A DNA stretch of 43,411 nt. Origin: Bacteroidota bacterium. Its GTDB lineage: Bacteria > Bacteroidota > Bacteroidia > Chitinophagales > Chitinophagaceae. The position numbers were made by a program, and so were the translations under genes. Location: contig JAUZOA010000041.1 of assembly GCA_030706685.1 (NCBI GenBank), positions 1-43,411 on the forward strand, in the 5' to 3' direction. The notes beneath the pieces are model-generated. The model searched no databases. It saw only the letters and a program-made list of their open reading frames with translations, and had not been told where the DNA came from. Below are positions 8,376 to 15,959 of the stretch, in pieces (position 1 is the first letter of the stretch; the number at the start of each line of letters is the position of its first letter).

Positions 8376-8972
8376 ATGAAACAACTAATTATTTTATGCC
8401 TGGCAGCGATTTGTATGCTGCCTGCCTGCAACAACAATAAACCAAAACAAGCGACGATTGTAAGTGACGATGGCAAGACAAAAGTAACCGTCAACCCCGC
8501 TGATATTGCAGAAAAGGCCGGCGATATGAACCAAAAAATGGAAGAACTGAAAAAGCTTACCCCGCTTACGCTGGATCAGCTAAAAGCACTGTTGCCCGAG
8601 GAATTTATGGGTATGAAAAGAAGCAGTTTTAATGCTAACGCTATGATGGGGACCAGCACCTGTACAGCAACCTATAAAACTGACGACGGAAAGCAATTAA
8701 GGGTCAGCCTTTTTGATGGCGCAGGAGAAGCAGGAGCGAGTTTAGTTGGTTTACGATTTTATAATTTATGGAACTTTGAGCGCCAGGATGATAATGGCTA
8801 TGAAAAAACTGTGGACTTCAATGGTGGAAAAGCCATTGAGAAATATGCGAAGTATAATGATGAATATGGGTTGACCTATGTTGCCAATGATCGCCTGCTG
8901 GTAAGTTTAGAAGGAGAAAAAATGGGATTGGATGCTATAAAAGATGCTGCCAAAAATTTGAGTTTGAAATAA
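8376..8972 (+). CDS. Predicted lipoprotein of unknown function
   Basis: A 198-residue protein with a clear lipoprotein signal peptide (MKQLIILCLAAICMLPAC, Cys18) and a short Asn/Lys linker. A charged helix follows (about 44-75, EKAGDMNQKMEELKKL), then a mixed alpha/beta region whose MMGTSTCTATYKTDDGKQLRVSL resembles a stress-response or cofactor-free beta-sheet fold without a clear match. I do not recognise the family. It stands alone; an 8-bp-period inverted repeat follows its stop codon (8972-9083). Location is probably the periplasmic face of the inner or outer membrane. Confidence 0.8.
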   Translation: MKQLIILCLAAICMLPACNNNKPKQATIVSDDGKTKVTVNPADIAEKAGDMNQKMEELKKLTPLTLDQLKALLPEEFMGMKRSSFNANAMMGTSTCTATYKTDDGKQLRVSLFDGAGEAGASLVGLRFYNLWNFERQDDNGYEKTVDFNGGKAIEKYAKYNDEYGLTYVANDRLLVSLEGEKMGLDAIKDAAKNLSLK

Positions 8973-9083
8973 GACAAGGAAGACCAAAAGTCGGAAAGCC
9001 GGAAAGAATTTCTCCAGATGCCTGTCAACTCATTTCCATTTTGAAGACTCGTCACTCGTCTTCCCGGCTTCCTGTCTCCGTTC
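8972..9083. repeat. 8-bp-period imperfect inverted repeat
   Basis: From 8972 to about 9007 the sequence advances in 8-bp steps (for example AAGTCGGA then AAGCCGGA). From about 9044 to 9083 the complementary pattern returns in the same step (CTTCCCGG then CTTCCTGT). The two arms are imperfectly inverted and begin right after the lipoprotein stop codon. It could act as a terminator or mRNA stabiliser for that gene. Confidence 0.5.
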
Positions 9084-9097
9084 TGTTGCGACACGCC

Positions 9098-9131
9098 CGG
9101 TTCTTTCCCAATCTTTGTAAACGCAGAGATC
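9098..9131 (-). pseudogene. Degenerate copy of the kbl 3' end
   Basis: These 34 bases match 27 of 34 positions of 10761-10794, the end of kbl, in the same orientation, including an identical 14-base core CCAATCTTTGTAAA. Read on the minus strand they encode AFTKIGKE, as in the Kbl C-terminus. The differences inside that stretch fall at third codon positions, which suggests a decayed coding copy rather than chance. It sits just beyond the stop of the M50-like gene. Short length limits certainty. Confidence 0.45.
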
Positions 9132-9660
9132 AGGCAAGTAATGCAATAATGAGATTAGGTACACCGATTGCTATTCCAATACCATAAAGCAAGTCCAACC
9201 AGAAGAAGCTACCGAGAGATCCAAGATAGATCAACCCTACGATGGGGTAGCCAAATATCTTCACTACCAGGGATGTGTTTTTGTCTTTGATATGTTCCCA
9301 TATTGCATTGGCGTCCCCGGTACTTGGAAATGCATGCATGGCAATAGAAACACCAAGATAGATCAGCAGGTAGTCAAGCGGCCCGGCATTATTAAATTTA
9401 AAAACAGGCAGCGCTGCCGGGAAAGCAATCAGGGCCCCGACTAATGTATTGATGATAAAAGGACCAATGCTGATCATGATACTATGCCATTTATTTGCCG
9501 GAACCTCATGCAGAACATAACCCACAGGGTTTTCAAATTGAAAATAGACTACTTTGAAAACCGGAACCTTACACCAACGGCAAAATAACTGGTGGGCCAG
9601 TTCATGCACAATAACGCCTGGAAACGTAAGCAGGCTTATTAAAATTCCGGGAATGAACAT
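9130..9660 (-). CDS. M50-like membrane metalloprotease
   Basis: A 176-residue polytopic membrane protein. The zinc-binding motif HELAH is at residues 19-23 inside the first hydrophobic segment, as in site-2-protease relatives (M50 and the DUF3267-like group). A second conserved site near residue 110 (AFPSTGDANAIWEH) corresponds to the region that supplies the third zinc ligand. About four further hydrophobic segments follow. It is the third gene of an apparent operon: kbl, then a zinc-ribbon TPR protein, then this gene, with gaps of 26 and 18 bases. Substrate and role are unknown; a non-proteolytic family member cannot be excluded. Confidence 0.75.
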   Translation of the reverse strand: MFIPGILISLLTFPGVIVHELAHQLFCRWCKVPVFKVVYFQFENPVGYVLHEVPANKWHSIMISIGPFIINTLVGALIAFPAALPVFKFNNAGPLDYLLIYLGVSIAMHAFPSTGDANAIWEHIKDKNTSLVVKIFGYPIVGLIYLGSLGSFFWLDLLYGIGIAIGVPNLIIALLA

Positions 9661-9678
9661 ACAATGAGTTTTATTTTT

Positions 9679-10719
9679 TTACCTGAATTTTTCTTTTCCA
9701 TCCATTATATCAATCACGTATTGCATAAAAGCTCCCTGCGTAGAATCCTTTTTGGAAGCTTCCAGTAATTTATCCCGCTCACCGGGTTGATTATTCAAAT
9801 GATAGGCGAGTGCCAGTGTCGCCATGGAATAAGGTTCAGCAGGATCCGGTTCGTTGCTTTTCAAAGCCCATTGCAATCCTTCGGCATCTTTCTTTTGTTT
9901 CAGGTAGGTCCGGGCTTTGGATGCCATTCCATAAGTTGACTCTTTATTCAAAGAAAGTATCCTGTCACAATAATAATGCGCTGAGTCTAATTGATCTAAT
10001 TCTCTTTTAATACTGGTCTTCATATAAAGCGCCTCCGGGTAAGCAGGGTCTTTCTCCAGGATCCTGTCGAGAAGAGAGTCGCAGGCGCGGTATTGTTTAT
10101 TGTTAAAAATAACCGAAGCATACCGGAGAGCAGGGAATAGTTCATCCTGGTGAGTAGATAGATATTCGCGGTATACTCCTTCAGGAATACTGTCGAATGA
10201 ATGATACTTAGTATAAAAAGCCATGAGTGAGTCGCCCGGTACATAGTTGGGAACTTTCGCTATGAGCCCGTTTATTTCATTGTACAGGCTTTCATCTTCC
10301 ACTTTTTGTCCCTGCAGTTCCCCCACCATTTTTACAAAGGATTCCATATCCTGGTTATGGAAAGAAGCAATGGCGAGATATTCTTTAGCGCTTACAAAAC
10401 CAGGTATTTTTTTGATCACCTTGCTCAATTCCTTTTCCGCGGTATTGTAATTCGATTTTTTGATCGCCTCTTTTCCCCGTTGGTAATGGATGCCCGCGGA
10501 AAAGTTTCCCGGCACTTTGAACATGGCAAAAATTAATACCACACCGATCACGCCCGCGAAAATTTTAATGCCCCCGGGAATAGGATAATGAATGAATTTC
10601 GCCCTGCAATCCGCACATAGTTGTGTTGGATGGCCCTGTTCAACAATGGGATGACCGCAATTGGCGCAACCTGTCTGCGGTAAAATTTTTTCTTCCGGAG
10701 CCGGGTTATCCTGTTCCAT
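9679..10719 (-). CDS. Zinc-ribbon, single-TM, TPR protein
   Basis: A 346-residue protein with three parts. The N-terminus is a zinc ribbon with C18, C21, C35 and C38 (CANC and CADC). One transmembrane helix follows at about 51-68. The remaining 270 residues form tetratricopeptide-like helical repeats (for example NYNTAEKELSKVIKKIPG and later ALYMKTSIKRELDQLDSAHYYC). The topology puts the zinc ribbon in the cytoplasm and the TPR domain outside the inner membrane. Being directly between kbl and a membrane protease suggests an adaptor for that protease, but this is inference from position only. Confidence 0.75.
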   Translation of the reverse strand: MEQDNPAPEEKILPQTGCANCGHPIVEQGHPTQLCADCRAKFIHYPIPGGIKIFAGVIGVVLIFAMFKVPGNFSAGIHYQRGKEAIKKSNYNTAEKELSKVIKKIPGFVSAKEYLAIASFHNQDMESFVKMVGELQGQKVEDESLYNEINGLIAKVPNYVPGDSLMAFYTKYHSFDSIPEGVYREYLSTHQDELFPALRYASVIFNNKQYRACDSLLDRILEKDPAYPEALYMKTSIKRELDQLDSAHYYCDRILSLNKESTYGMASKARTYLKQKKDAEGLQWALKSNEPDPAEPYSMATLALAYHLNNQPGERDKLLEASKKDSTQGAFMQYVIDIMDGKEKFR

Positions 10720-10745
10720 TGGCGATAATTAGGTGTTAAATATAA

Positions 10746-11954
10746 TTATTTCAATACTTTCAGTTCCTTTCCAATCTTTGTAAATGCGGCGATCGCTTTA
10801 TCCAGATGACGTTGTTCATGCGCCGCACTCAACTGTACCCTTATCCTAGCCTGCCCTTTCGGGACCACGGGAAAGAAAAAGCCAATCACGTAAATACCTT
10901 CATCAAGGAGTTTGGATGCAAAGTTCTGCGCCAATACCGCATCATATAGCATAATGGGAACGATCGGGTGGTCGCCCGGGCGGATATCAAAACCCGCTTC
11001 AGTCATTTTTCCGCGGAAATATTTTGTATTGTATTCTAATTTATCTCTCAGTTCTGTGGTTTCCGTCAGCATATCCAGTACGGCAATTGAAGCGCCTACA
11101 ATCGAAGGGGCCAGCGTATTGCTGAATAAATAAGGTCTTGATTTCTGGCGAAGCATTTCAATCACTTCTTTTTTACCTGATGTAAATCCCCCTGACGCGC
11201 CGCCCAGTGCTTTGCCCAATGTACCGGTGATAATATCTATCTTTCCCATTACACCCCGGTACTCATGGGTGCCCCTCCCGGTTTTTCCAAGAAAACCTGA
11301 GGAGTGACATTCATCAATCATAATAACAGCATCATACTTTTCAGCCAGTTCAACCATCTTGTCCAACTGGGCGATAGTTCCGTCCATGCTGAATGATCCG
11401 TCGCTGACAATGATCCGGCTACGACAACCGGCTGCCTCTTTTAGTTTGGCTTCAAGATCACTCATGGTATTATGCTCATAGCGGAACCGCTGGGCCTTGC
11501 ACAGGCGAACACCGTCAATAATAGAAGCATGGTTCAACGCGTCCGAAATAATAGCATCTTCTTCGTTGAACAATGGCTCAAATACGCCGCCATTGGCGTC
11601 AAAGGCTGCGGCATATAAAATAGTATCTTCCGTACCCAGGAAAACAGAGATCTTTTTCTCTAATTCTTTATGGATATCCTGCGTACCGCAAATAAAACGG
11701 ACGCTGCTCATGCCATACCCCCGCGAATCAATAGCCTTGTGCGCCGCTTCTATTACTTTGGGATGGGAAGACAAGCCGAGATAATTATTGGCGCAGAAGT
11801 TTAAAACTGTTTTAGTACCTGTCCCGCCATCAGCGGGATTGACGGTAATTTCGGCTCCCTGCGGGCTGGTGATAATACGTTCTGTTTTGTACAGGCCCGA
11901 AGTTTTGATCTCTTCAACCTCACCGGCAATACGGCGGGCAAATTTTTCATTCAT
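10746..11954 (-). CDS. kbl: Glycine C-acetyltransferase (2-amino-3-ketobutyrate CoA ligase)
   Basis: A PLP enzyme that cleaves 2-amino-3-ketobutyrate with CoA to glycine and acetyl-CoA, the second step of threonine breakdown. It has 402 residues and follows E. coli Kbl closely from end to end: LNFCANNYLGL (51-61), SVRFICGTQD (84-93), SDALNHASIIDGVRLCKA (137-154), the cofactor lysine K248 in GTLGKALGG, and the C-terminal KGQARIRVQLSAAHE. BioF and serine palmitoyltransferase are homologues but lack this pattern. No threonine dehydrogenase gene is adjacent. It heads a same-strand run with the zinc-ribbon TPR and M50-like genes. Its last codons are duplicated in degenerate form at 9098-9131. Confidence 0.95.
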   Translation of the reverse strand: MNEKFARRIAGEVEEIKTSGLYKTERIITSPQGAEITVNPADGGTGTKTVLNFCANNYLGLSSHPKVIEAAHKAIDSRGYGMSSVRFICGTQDIHKELEKKISVFLGTEDTILYAAAFDANGGVFEPLFNEEDAIISDALNHASIIDGVRLCKAQRFRYEHNTMSDLEAKLKEAAGCRSRIIVSDGSFSMDGTIAQLDKMVELAEKYDAVIMIDECHSSGFLGKTGRGTHEYRGVMGKIDIITGTLGKALGGASGGFTSGKKEVIEMLRQKSRPYLFSNTLAPSIVGASIAVLDMLTETTELRDKLEYNTKYFRGKMTEAGFDIRPGDHPIVPIMLYDAVLAQNFASKLLDEGIYVIGFFFPVVPKGQARIRVQLSAAHEQRHLDKAIAAFTKIGKELKVLK

Positions 11955-12008
11955 AATAGCTGATTAATGCGCAAATATATGAGTTGGCAGCCTATACATT
12001 TTGCCTCG

Positions 12009-12082
12009 TCATCCTGAGCGAAGCGCTTGTCATCCTGAGCGAAGCGAAGGACCTCTTGTCATCCTGGGCACCGCGAAGGACC
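12009..12082. repeat. Three copies of a short interspersed repeat
   Basis: The core TCATCCTGAGCGAAGCG occurs at 12009 and 12030, and a diverged copy (TCATCCTGGGCACCGCG) at 12059; the second and third continue with AAGGACC. The copies lie upstream of kbl in the 259-bp gap before the small secreted protein. This sequence type is a very common interspersed intergenic repeat in Bacteroidetes and other genomes. Confidence 0.75.
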
Positions 12083-12243
12083 AAATACCATACAGTCCAC
12101 CCCCCATTTTCCGCATTTCGGAGACAAAAACCGGCCTTTTGTCAATTATTGGCTTTTTAAAGTAGAAGGGATGTTTACCTTAGCTGTAACATTTTACAGA
12201 ATACCGTCGTCAAATGAATTCCGCAGGGTGCGGAACAACGAAT

Positions 12244-12447
12244 ATGAGAAAAAAGAATACTATACGAATTGCGATGTTAATGACCGTCTTGATCGGGGCT
12301 TTTATCGTATTGCATTCTGCGGCTTCAATCAGGCAGGATAAACCCTCCAAAGAGTCTATGGATCAGTGCTGTAAGAAAAAAAATTCAGGCAATACCAACA
12401 AGGCGGCCTGGGAAAACCTGTCCCTGCAATTCTTCTCTTCTCTTTGA
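12244..12447 (+). CDS. Small secreted or membrane-anchored protein with CC motif
   Basis: A 67-residue product if started at the ATG at 12244 (MRKKNTIRIAM), where a hydrophobic segment follows at once (about 5-24). An upstream in-frame ATG at 12214 would add ten residues with no sign of being useful. After the hydrophobic segment come a charged linker, the pair CC with flanking lysines (CCKKKN) and a C-terminal WENLSLQFF. I do not recognise the family, though small proteins of this build with a terminal W-E-x-L-S pattern occur in Chitinophagaceae. It precedes the ECF sigma gene by 187 bases that contain a hairpin, so it is probably separate. Confidence 0.55.
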   Translation: MRKKNTIRIAMLMTVLIGAFIVLHSAASIRQDKPSKESMDQCCKKKNSGNTNKAAWENLSLQFFSSL

Positions 12448-12471
12448 GCCATATCTGGGTTTGAAAATAGA

Positions 12472-12530
12472 AGGGAAGACAGTACGTCTTGATTTACAAG
12501 CTGTTTTCTGATCGTCTTCCCTACTTCCCG
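12472..12530. repeat. Hairpin with 8-bp-spaced repeats
   Basis: GGGAAGAC (12473-12480) and GTCTTCCC (12514-12521) form an 8-bp inverted repeat with a 33-nt loop. The right arm is repeated 8 bases on (CTTCCCTA then CTTCCCGG). It lies between the small secreted protein and the ECF sigma gene and could end transcription of the former, though no T-run follows. Confidence 0.4.
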
Positions 12531-12604
12531 GCTCAAAATCTTACCCCTTTTTGTAACATTTTGCCCCAACTGAACGTACAACTTAAAATTCGGGTTTACA
12601 AGAG

Positions 12605-12612
12605 TATTTTTG
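12605..12612 (+). promoter_or_regulatory. Putative -7 box (TATTTTTG) for the ECF operon
   Basis: A TAnnTTTG match 22 bases before the sigma-factor start at 12635, the distance expected for a housekeeping Bacteroidetes promoter with a short leader. No clear -33 element. Confidence 0.4.
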
Positions 12613-12634
12613 TAGCCTCCTATCCCGGCTGTTT

Positions 12635-13120
12635 ATGACCGAAAGAGAATACAACGAATGTGTAAAATCGTATGCAGACAATGTGTACCGTTTTATCCTG
12701 AAAAATCTTAAGCATGAGGAAGATGCCCGGGATGTGGTGCAAACTGCATTTGAAAAAATGTGGCGTAACCGTGAAGAGATTGATCCTGGAAAATGCAAAT
12801 CCTATCTCTTTACCGTTGCCTACCACCAGATGATTGATCATATCCGCAAAGTAAAAAGGGTGCAGCTCAAAGAAGAATTCAGCGCTGAAACAAGTGTACA
12901 GAACCGCCCGGCCAATAACCTGAAAAAGGTTTTGGAAGAAGCGCTGAGCCGGTTAGGTGAAACCCAAAGATCACTGGTATTATTAAAAGACTATGAAGGA
13001 TATAGTTATGATGAAATAGGACAGATAACGGGCCTGAGTGAAAGCCAGGTAAAAGTGTACCTGCACAGGGCAAGGGTTCAATTGAAAAACTATTTGGTTA
13101 AAATTGAAAATGTGTTGTGA
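12635..13120 (+). CDS. ECF-subfamily RNA polymerase sigma factor
   Basis: A 161-residue sigma-70 family protein with region 2 (about 10-75: YADNVYRFILKNLKHEEDARDVVQTAFEKMW, then SYLFTVAYHQMIDHIRK) and region 4 (about 105-155: GETQRSLVLLKDYEGYSYDEIGQITGLSESQVKVYLHRAR). Region 3 is absent, as in ECF factors. It probably directs transcription of envelope genes. It is followed by a membrane protein with anti-sigma features and by an outer-membrane protein, giving a three-gene signalling unit. Unlike the common Bacteroidetes FecI/FecR/SusC arrangement, no FecR or TonB receptor gene follows. Confidence 0.93.
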   Translation: MTEREYNECVKSYADNVYRFILKNLKHEEDARDVVQTAFEKMWRNREEIDPGKCKSYLFTVAYHQMIDHIRKVKRVQLKEEFSAETSVQNRPANNLKKVLEEALSRLGETQRSLVLLKDYEGYSYDEIGQITGLSESQVKVYLHRARVQLKNYLVKIENVL

Positions 13121-13124
13121 GACC

Positions 13125-13152
13125 GGCTATTAGCCATTAGCTTTTAGCCAAT
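13125..13152. repeat. Heptad array between sigma and anti-sigma genes
   Basis: Four consecutive 7-mers of the form AGCCATT / AGCTTTT fill most of the 48-bp gap after the sigma stop codon. The whole stretch is a quasi-palindrome centred on AGCT. See the heptad finding. Confidence 0.5.
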
Positions 13153-13168
13153 AGTAAAAAAGTAATAA

Positions 13169-14320
13169 ATGAAACTCAACCGCCATAATTACGAGGAATA
13201 TTTTATCCTTTACCTGGATAATGAACTGGACAGTGAAAGCCGCCGGGAGGTAGAGGAATTTGCACAGGCAAACCCTGATCTGAAAGCAGAACTGGATATA
13301 TTGCTGCAAAGCAAACTTACACCTGATACCGATATTGTTTTTGATAATAAAGAATCATTGTTGGCCCGCAACAGTTCATCCCTCAATCTTACTAACTATG
13401 AAGGATGGTTGCTCTCTTATATAGATAATGAACTGACCGGGGAAGAAAGAAAAGATGTGGAAAGACTGGCGGCTGATCATCCCGTCGTTCGGGCAGAACT
13501 GAATTTATTACTACAGGCAAAATTGCAGCCTGAAGCAATTGTTTTCCCCCATAAAGAATCATTATACCGCAGGGAAGAAAAAACACGGGTTATTGCTATT
13601 CGCTGGTGGCGTATTGCAGCCGCCGTTATTTTGCTTTTGGGCATCAGTGCCACAACCATTATTTTAATCAATAAAAAACCAGGTAATAGCCAGAACGGGG
13701 ATAATATGGCTACTACTATCACTAATAAAACTAAAGAAGTAAATTCAACAAAGGATACAACAACTAAGCCCTTGGAAAATGTGATTCCTCCTGTTAAAGA
13801 TAACATTGCAAGTATTCAACCCGGAAAAAATGAATCCCCTGTAAAAGAAACCAGCAAGAATATTGTTCGTAAGGAGGATAATAAAAATAATGGAAAAGAA
13901 AAGATTCCTGAACAACAACCCGTACCGAATGATCCTCTAATTGCCCGCGTTGAACCACTTGTAAAGCAACCTTCCAACAACCTGCCGGATCCGGGTCAAA
14001 ACCCCCATGTAAATACTGAAAAAGGTAATTCAACTATTGCGCAGGCAGGAAAAGATCCTGAAGAAGCATTAACAAATTCTACTAAAAAGAATGAGTCAAA
14101 CGATGTAACCCCTGCTGGTACTGATTCGTTAAACAATGAGAATAAGGTACCAGTTAACCCTGATGATGGCCCCATATATGCCAGTAATAAAAACAGTAAT
14201 AAAGGTATCCGTGGTTTTCTCCGCAAAGTAACCCGGACCTTTGAAAAGAGGACAAATATCAAAGCAACCGACGACGATGATCGTTTGCTGATCGCGGGAC
14301 TGGCCCTTAAAGTGAATTAA
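13169..14320 (+). CDS. Membrane anti-sigma-like protein with duplicated N-terminal domain
   Basis: A 383-residue protein next to the ECF sigma gene. Residues 7-67 and 76-135 are two copies of one domain; each starts NYE, continues with Y-hydrophobic-DNEL, then a charged helix and (L/V)KAEL or RAEL, and ends in KESL. One transmembrane helix follows (about 149-167). The rest is a low-complexity periplasmic region rich in Asn, Lys and Thr. The N-terminal domains resemble anti-sigma zinc-finger-type helices in layout but lack the HxxxCxxC zinc ligands. Cytoplasmic N-terminus plus gene order suggest it binds the sigma factor; this is inference. The last 30 residues, basic then acidic, look conserved and may contact an envelope partner. 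Confidence 0.75.
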   Translation: MKLNRHNYEEYFILYLDNELDSESRREVEEFAQANPDLKAELDILLQSKLTPDTDIVFDNKESLLARNSSSLNLTNYEGWLLSYIDNELTGEERKDVERLAADHPVVRAELNLLLQAKLQPEAIVFPHKESLYRREEKTRVIAIRWWRIAAAVILLLGISATTIILINKKPGNSQNGDNMATTITNKTKEVNSTKDTTTKPLENVIPPVKDNIASIQPGKNESPVKETSKNIVRKEDNKNNGKEKIPEQQPVPNDPLIARVEPLVKQPSNNLPDPGQNPHVNTEKGNSTIAQAGKDPEEALTNSTKKNESNDVTPAGTDSLNNENKVPVNPDDGPIYASNKNSNKGIRGFLRKVTRTFEKRTNIKATDDDDRLLIAGLALKVN

Positions 14321-14343
14321 ATTATTATCTAAAAACAAAACAG

Positions 14344-15186
14344 ATGAAAAGGATTTTTACCCTGTGCATAGCTGTATGCACGTTCGTGACAGGTTTTGCG
14401 CAGGACAGTACGGCCAAAAGCACGCCCGACACGATCAAGATAGGCGGTATGATTATCATTCGCGACAAAAACAGCAAACCTGACAATGAAGAAAAGAGCA
14501 GGAACAGGAATCTGCGCATCACTTCACGTCATTACAGTGGAAAACGCTCTAACCTCAGTACCAACTGGTGGATACTGGATCTTGGATTTTCCAACTTTAC
14601 AGATAACACTAATTATGCAGGTGCAGCCGCACAGGCATTTGCTCCGGGAAGTAACAAAGATTGGTTTAAGCCCCGTACCGGCAAATCAAGGAACGTGAAT
14701 CTCTGGTTCTTTATGCAGCGCCTCAACTTAATCCAGCATGCAGTGAACCTGAAATATGGCCTCGGGCTTGAATTGAATAATTATCATTTTGATGACGAAA
14801 AAATACGATTTGCCAAAAACCCTACATTGATAACTGAGGATCCCAATCTTGCCGGCGCAAAAAAGAATAAGCTGGCAGCTGATTATCTCACTGTTCCCAT
14901 GATGCTGAATTTTAATTTTACTCCCGACCGGCGCCGCAGGGCATTTGGTTTCAGCGCCGGCATCAGCGCGGGCCTTTTATACAGTTCCCGTCAAAAAACC
15001 AAAGTAGGCGGCGACGTGAATAAAACAAAAGATGATTTCGATCTCAAGACCTGGAAACTTTCTTATGTCGGGGAATTATTGCTGGGGCCTGTAAAACTAT
15101 ACGGAAGCTATGCTTTCAAAAACATGTGGGACAAAGGTCTCGATCAAACGCCTTATACCGTAGGTTTCCGTATCAGCAGTTGGTAA
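14344..15186 (+). CDS. Outer-membrane beta-barrel protein of the ECF operon
   Basis: A 280-residue protein with a signal peptide (MKRIFTLCIAVCTFVTGFAQ). It has alternating beta-strand patterns from about residue 70 to the end, which closes with GFRISSW, the aromatic terminus of a beta-barrel. A charged stretch (about 40-62, with NKKRAGT-like Arg/Lys content) precedes the barrel. It follows the anti-sigma-like gene by 23 bases and ends with a strong terminator, so it is the last gene of the ECF operon. It probably senses or reports outer-membrane state, but there is no direct evidence. PorT-like proteins share this general form. Confidence 0.75.
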   Translation: MKRIFTLCIAVCTFVTGFAQDSTAKSTPDTIKIGGMIIIRDKNSKPDNEEKSRNRNLRITSRHYSGKRSNLSTNWWILDLGFSNFTDNTNYAGAAAQAFAPGSNKDWFKPRTGKSRNVNLWFFMQRLNLIQHAVNLKYGLGLELNNYHFDDEKIRFAKNPTLITEDPNLAGAKKNKLAADYLTVPMMLNFNFTPDRRRRAFGFSAGISAGLLYSSRQKTKVGGDVNKTKDDFDLKTWKLSYVGELLLGPVKLYGSYAFKNMWDKGLDQTPYTVGFRISSW

Positions 15187-15236
15187 AACTTACATTACCC
15201 TGATATTATTACGAATAAATACTCTTTCTTTTCCAC

Positions 15237-15266
15237 ATCCCGTTGAAAATCTTCAACGGGATTTTG
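15237..15266 (+). terminator. Rho-independent terminator of the ECF operon
   Basis: ATCCCGTTGAA and TTCAACGGGAT make a perfect 11-bp stem with a 4-nt loop (AATC), followed by TTTTG. It lies 51 bases after the outer-membrane protein stop codon. Confidence 0.85.
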
Positions 15267-15383
15267 CTTTGCATCATTTTTGTTAATTGAGTAGAATTGC
15301 AAAGCCATCGTTAAAACGAATTTCACCTGAAAATAAAAATACCCTGTATCCCGTTTTGAATCCGGACGGTTAAGTATAGGACT

Positions 15384-15959
15384 ATGAAAAATATTATCGT
15401 ACTCACATCTGTTTTGCTGGGGGGTAATTTCCTGGCTATTCATACTTCATCCTCTTCTTCTCATGGTTCGGTGGTCGCCAGGGAAATGAAAAGGTTCAAT
15501 GCAAGTGACGGGCCTGTAGGCCCGGTCTCCATCATTATCGACAAGTCGGATTATGAACTCACCGTATATGATGAGAAAGGCTGGTATGCTACTTATCCTG
15601 TTGTATTTGGCAATAACAGTCTCGAGGATAAAAAAGTAGCGGGAGATAAGAATACCCCGGAAGGTGTTTTTCATATCACCAGCAAACGTATTCATGAAAA
15701 ATGGGATCGCTTTTTGGCTATCGACTATCCTACCAAAGAAAGCTGGGATAAATTCAACAGAAGAAAGCAAACCGGCGAGATCCCTGCCAATGCAAGTATC
15801 GGCGGCGGTGTCGGCATTCATGGTACCTGGCCGCATGAGGATTTTGTGATAGACAAGTACCAGAACTGGACACTTGGCTGTATTTCCATGAAGCGGGATG
15901 ATGTGGAAGAAATTTATAATTATACACCCATTGGCACACAGGTTACCATCAGAAAGTAG
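15384..15959 (+). CDS. L,D-transpeptidase (YkuD family)
   Basis: A 191-residue secreted enzyme of the YkuD fold that cross-links or modifies peptidoglycan through an active-site cysteine. Motifs: H146-G147 in GIHGTW and C166 in TLGCISM. The fold region spans about 48-190 (IIIDKSDYELTVYDEKGWYATYPV at its start). Residues 1-20 are hydrophobic and probably a signal peptide, followed by a serine-rich linker. The C-terminus overlaps the convergent alpha/beta hydrolase gene by 11 bases. Metal-free L,D-carboxypeptidase activity is an alternative reading of the same fold. Confidence 0.88.
   Translation: MKNIIVLTSVLLGGNFLAIHTSSSSSHGSVVAREMKRFNASDGPVGPVSIIIDKSDYELTVYDEKGWYATYPVVFGNNSLEDKKVAGDKNTPEGVFHITSKRIHEKWDRFLAIDYPTKESWDKFNRRKQTGEIPANASIGGGVGIHGTWPHEDFVIDKYQNWTLGCISMKRDDVEEIYNYTPIGTQVTIRK

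Noticed and set aside
8876-9094. A 72-residue minus-strand frame downstream of the M50-like gene
   Set aside because: It overlaps the lipoprotein gene on the other strand and reads through the 8-bp-step repeat; no protein features.
12009-12082. Short repeats as a novel element
   Set aside because: The TCATCCTGAGCGAAGCG type is a very common interspersed sequence, so it is recorded as a feature but not as a new finding.
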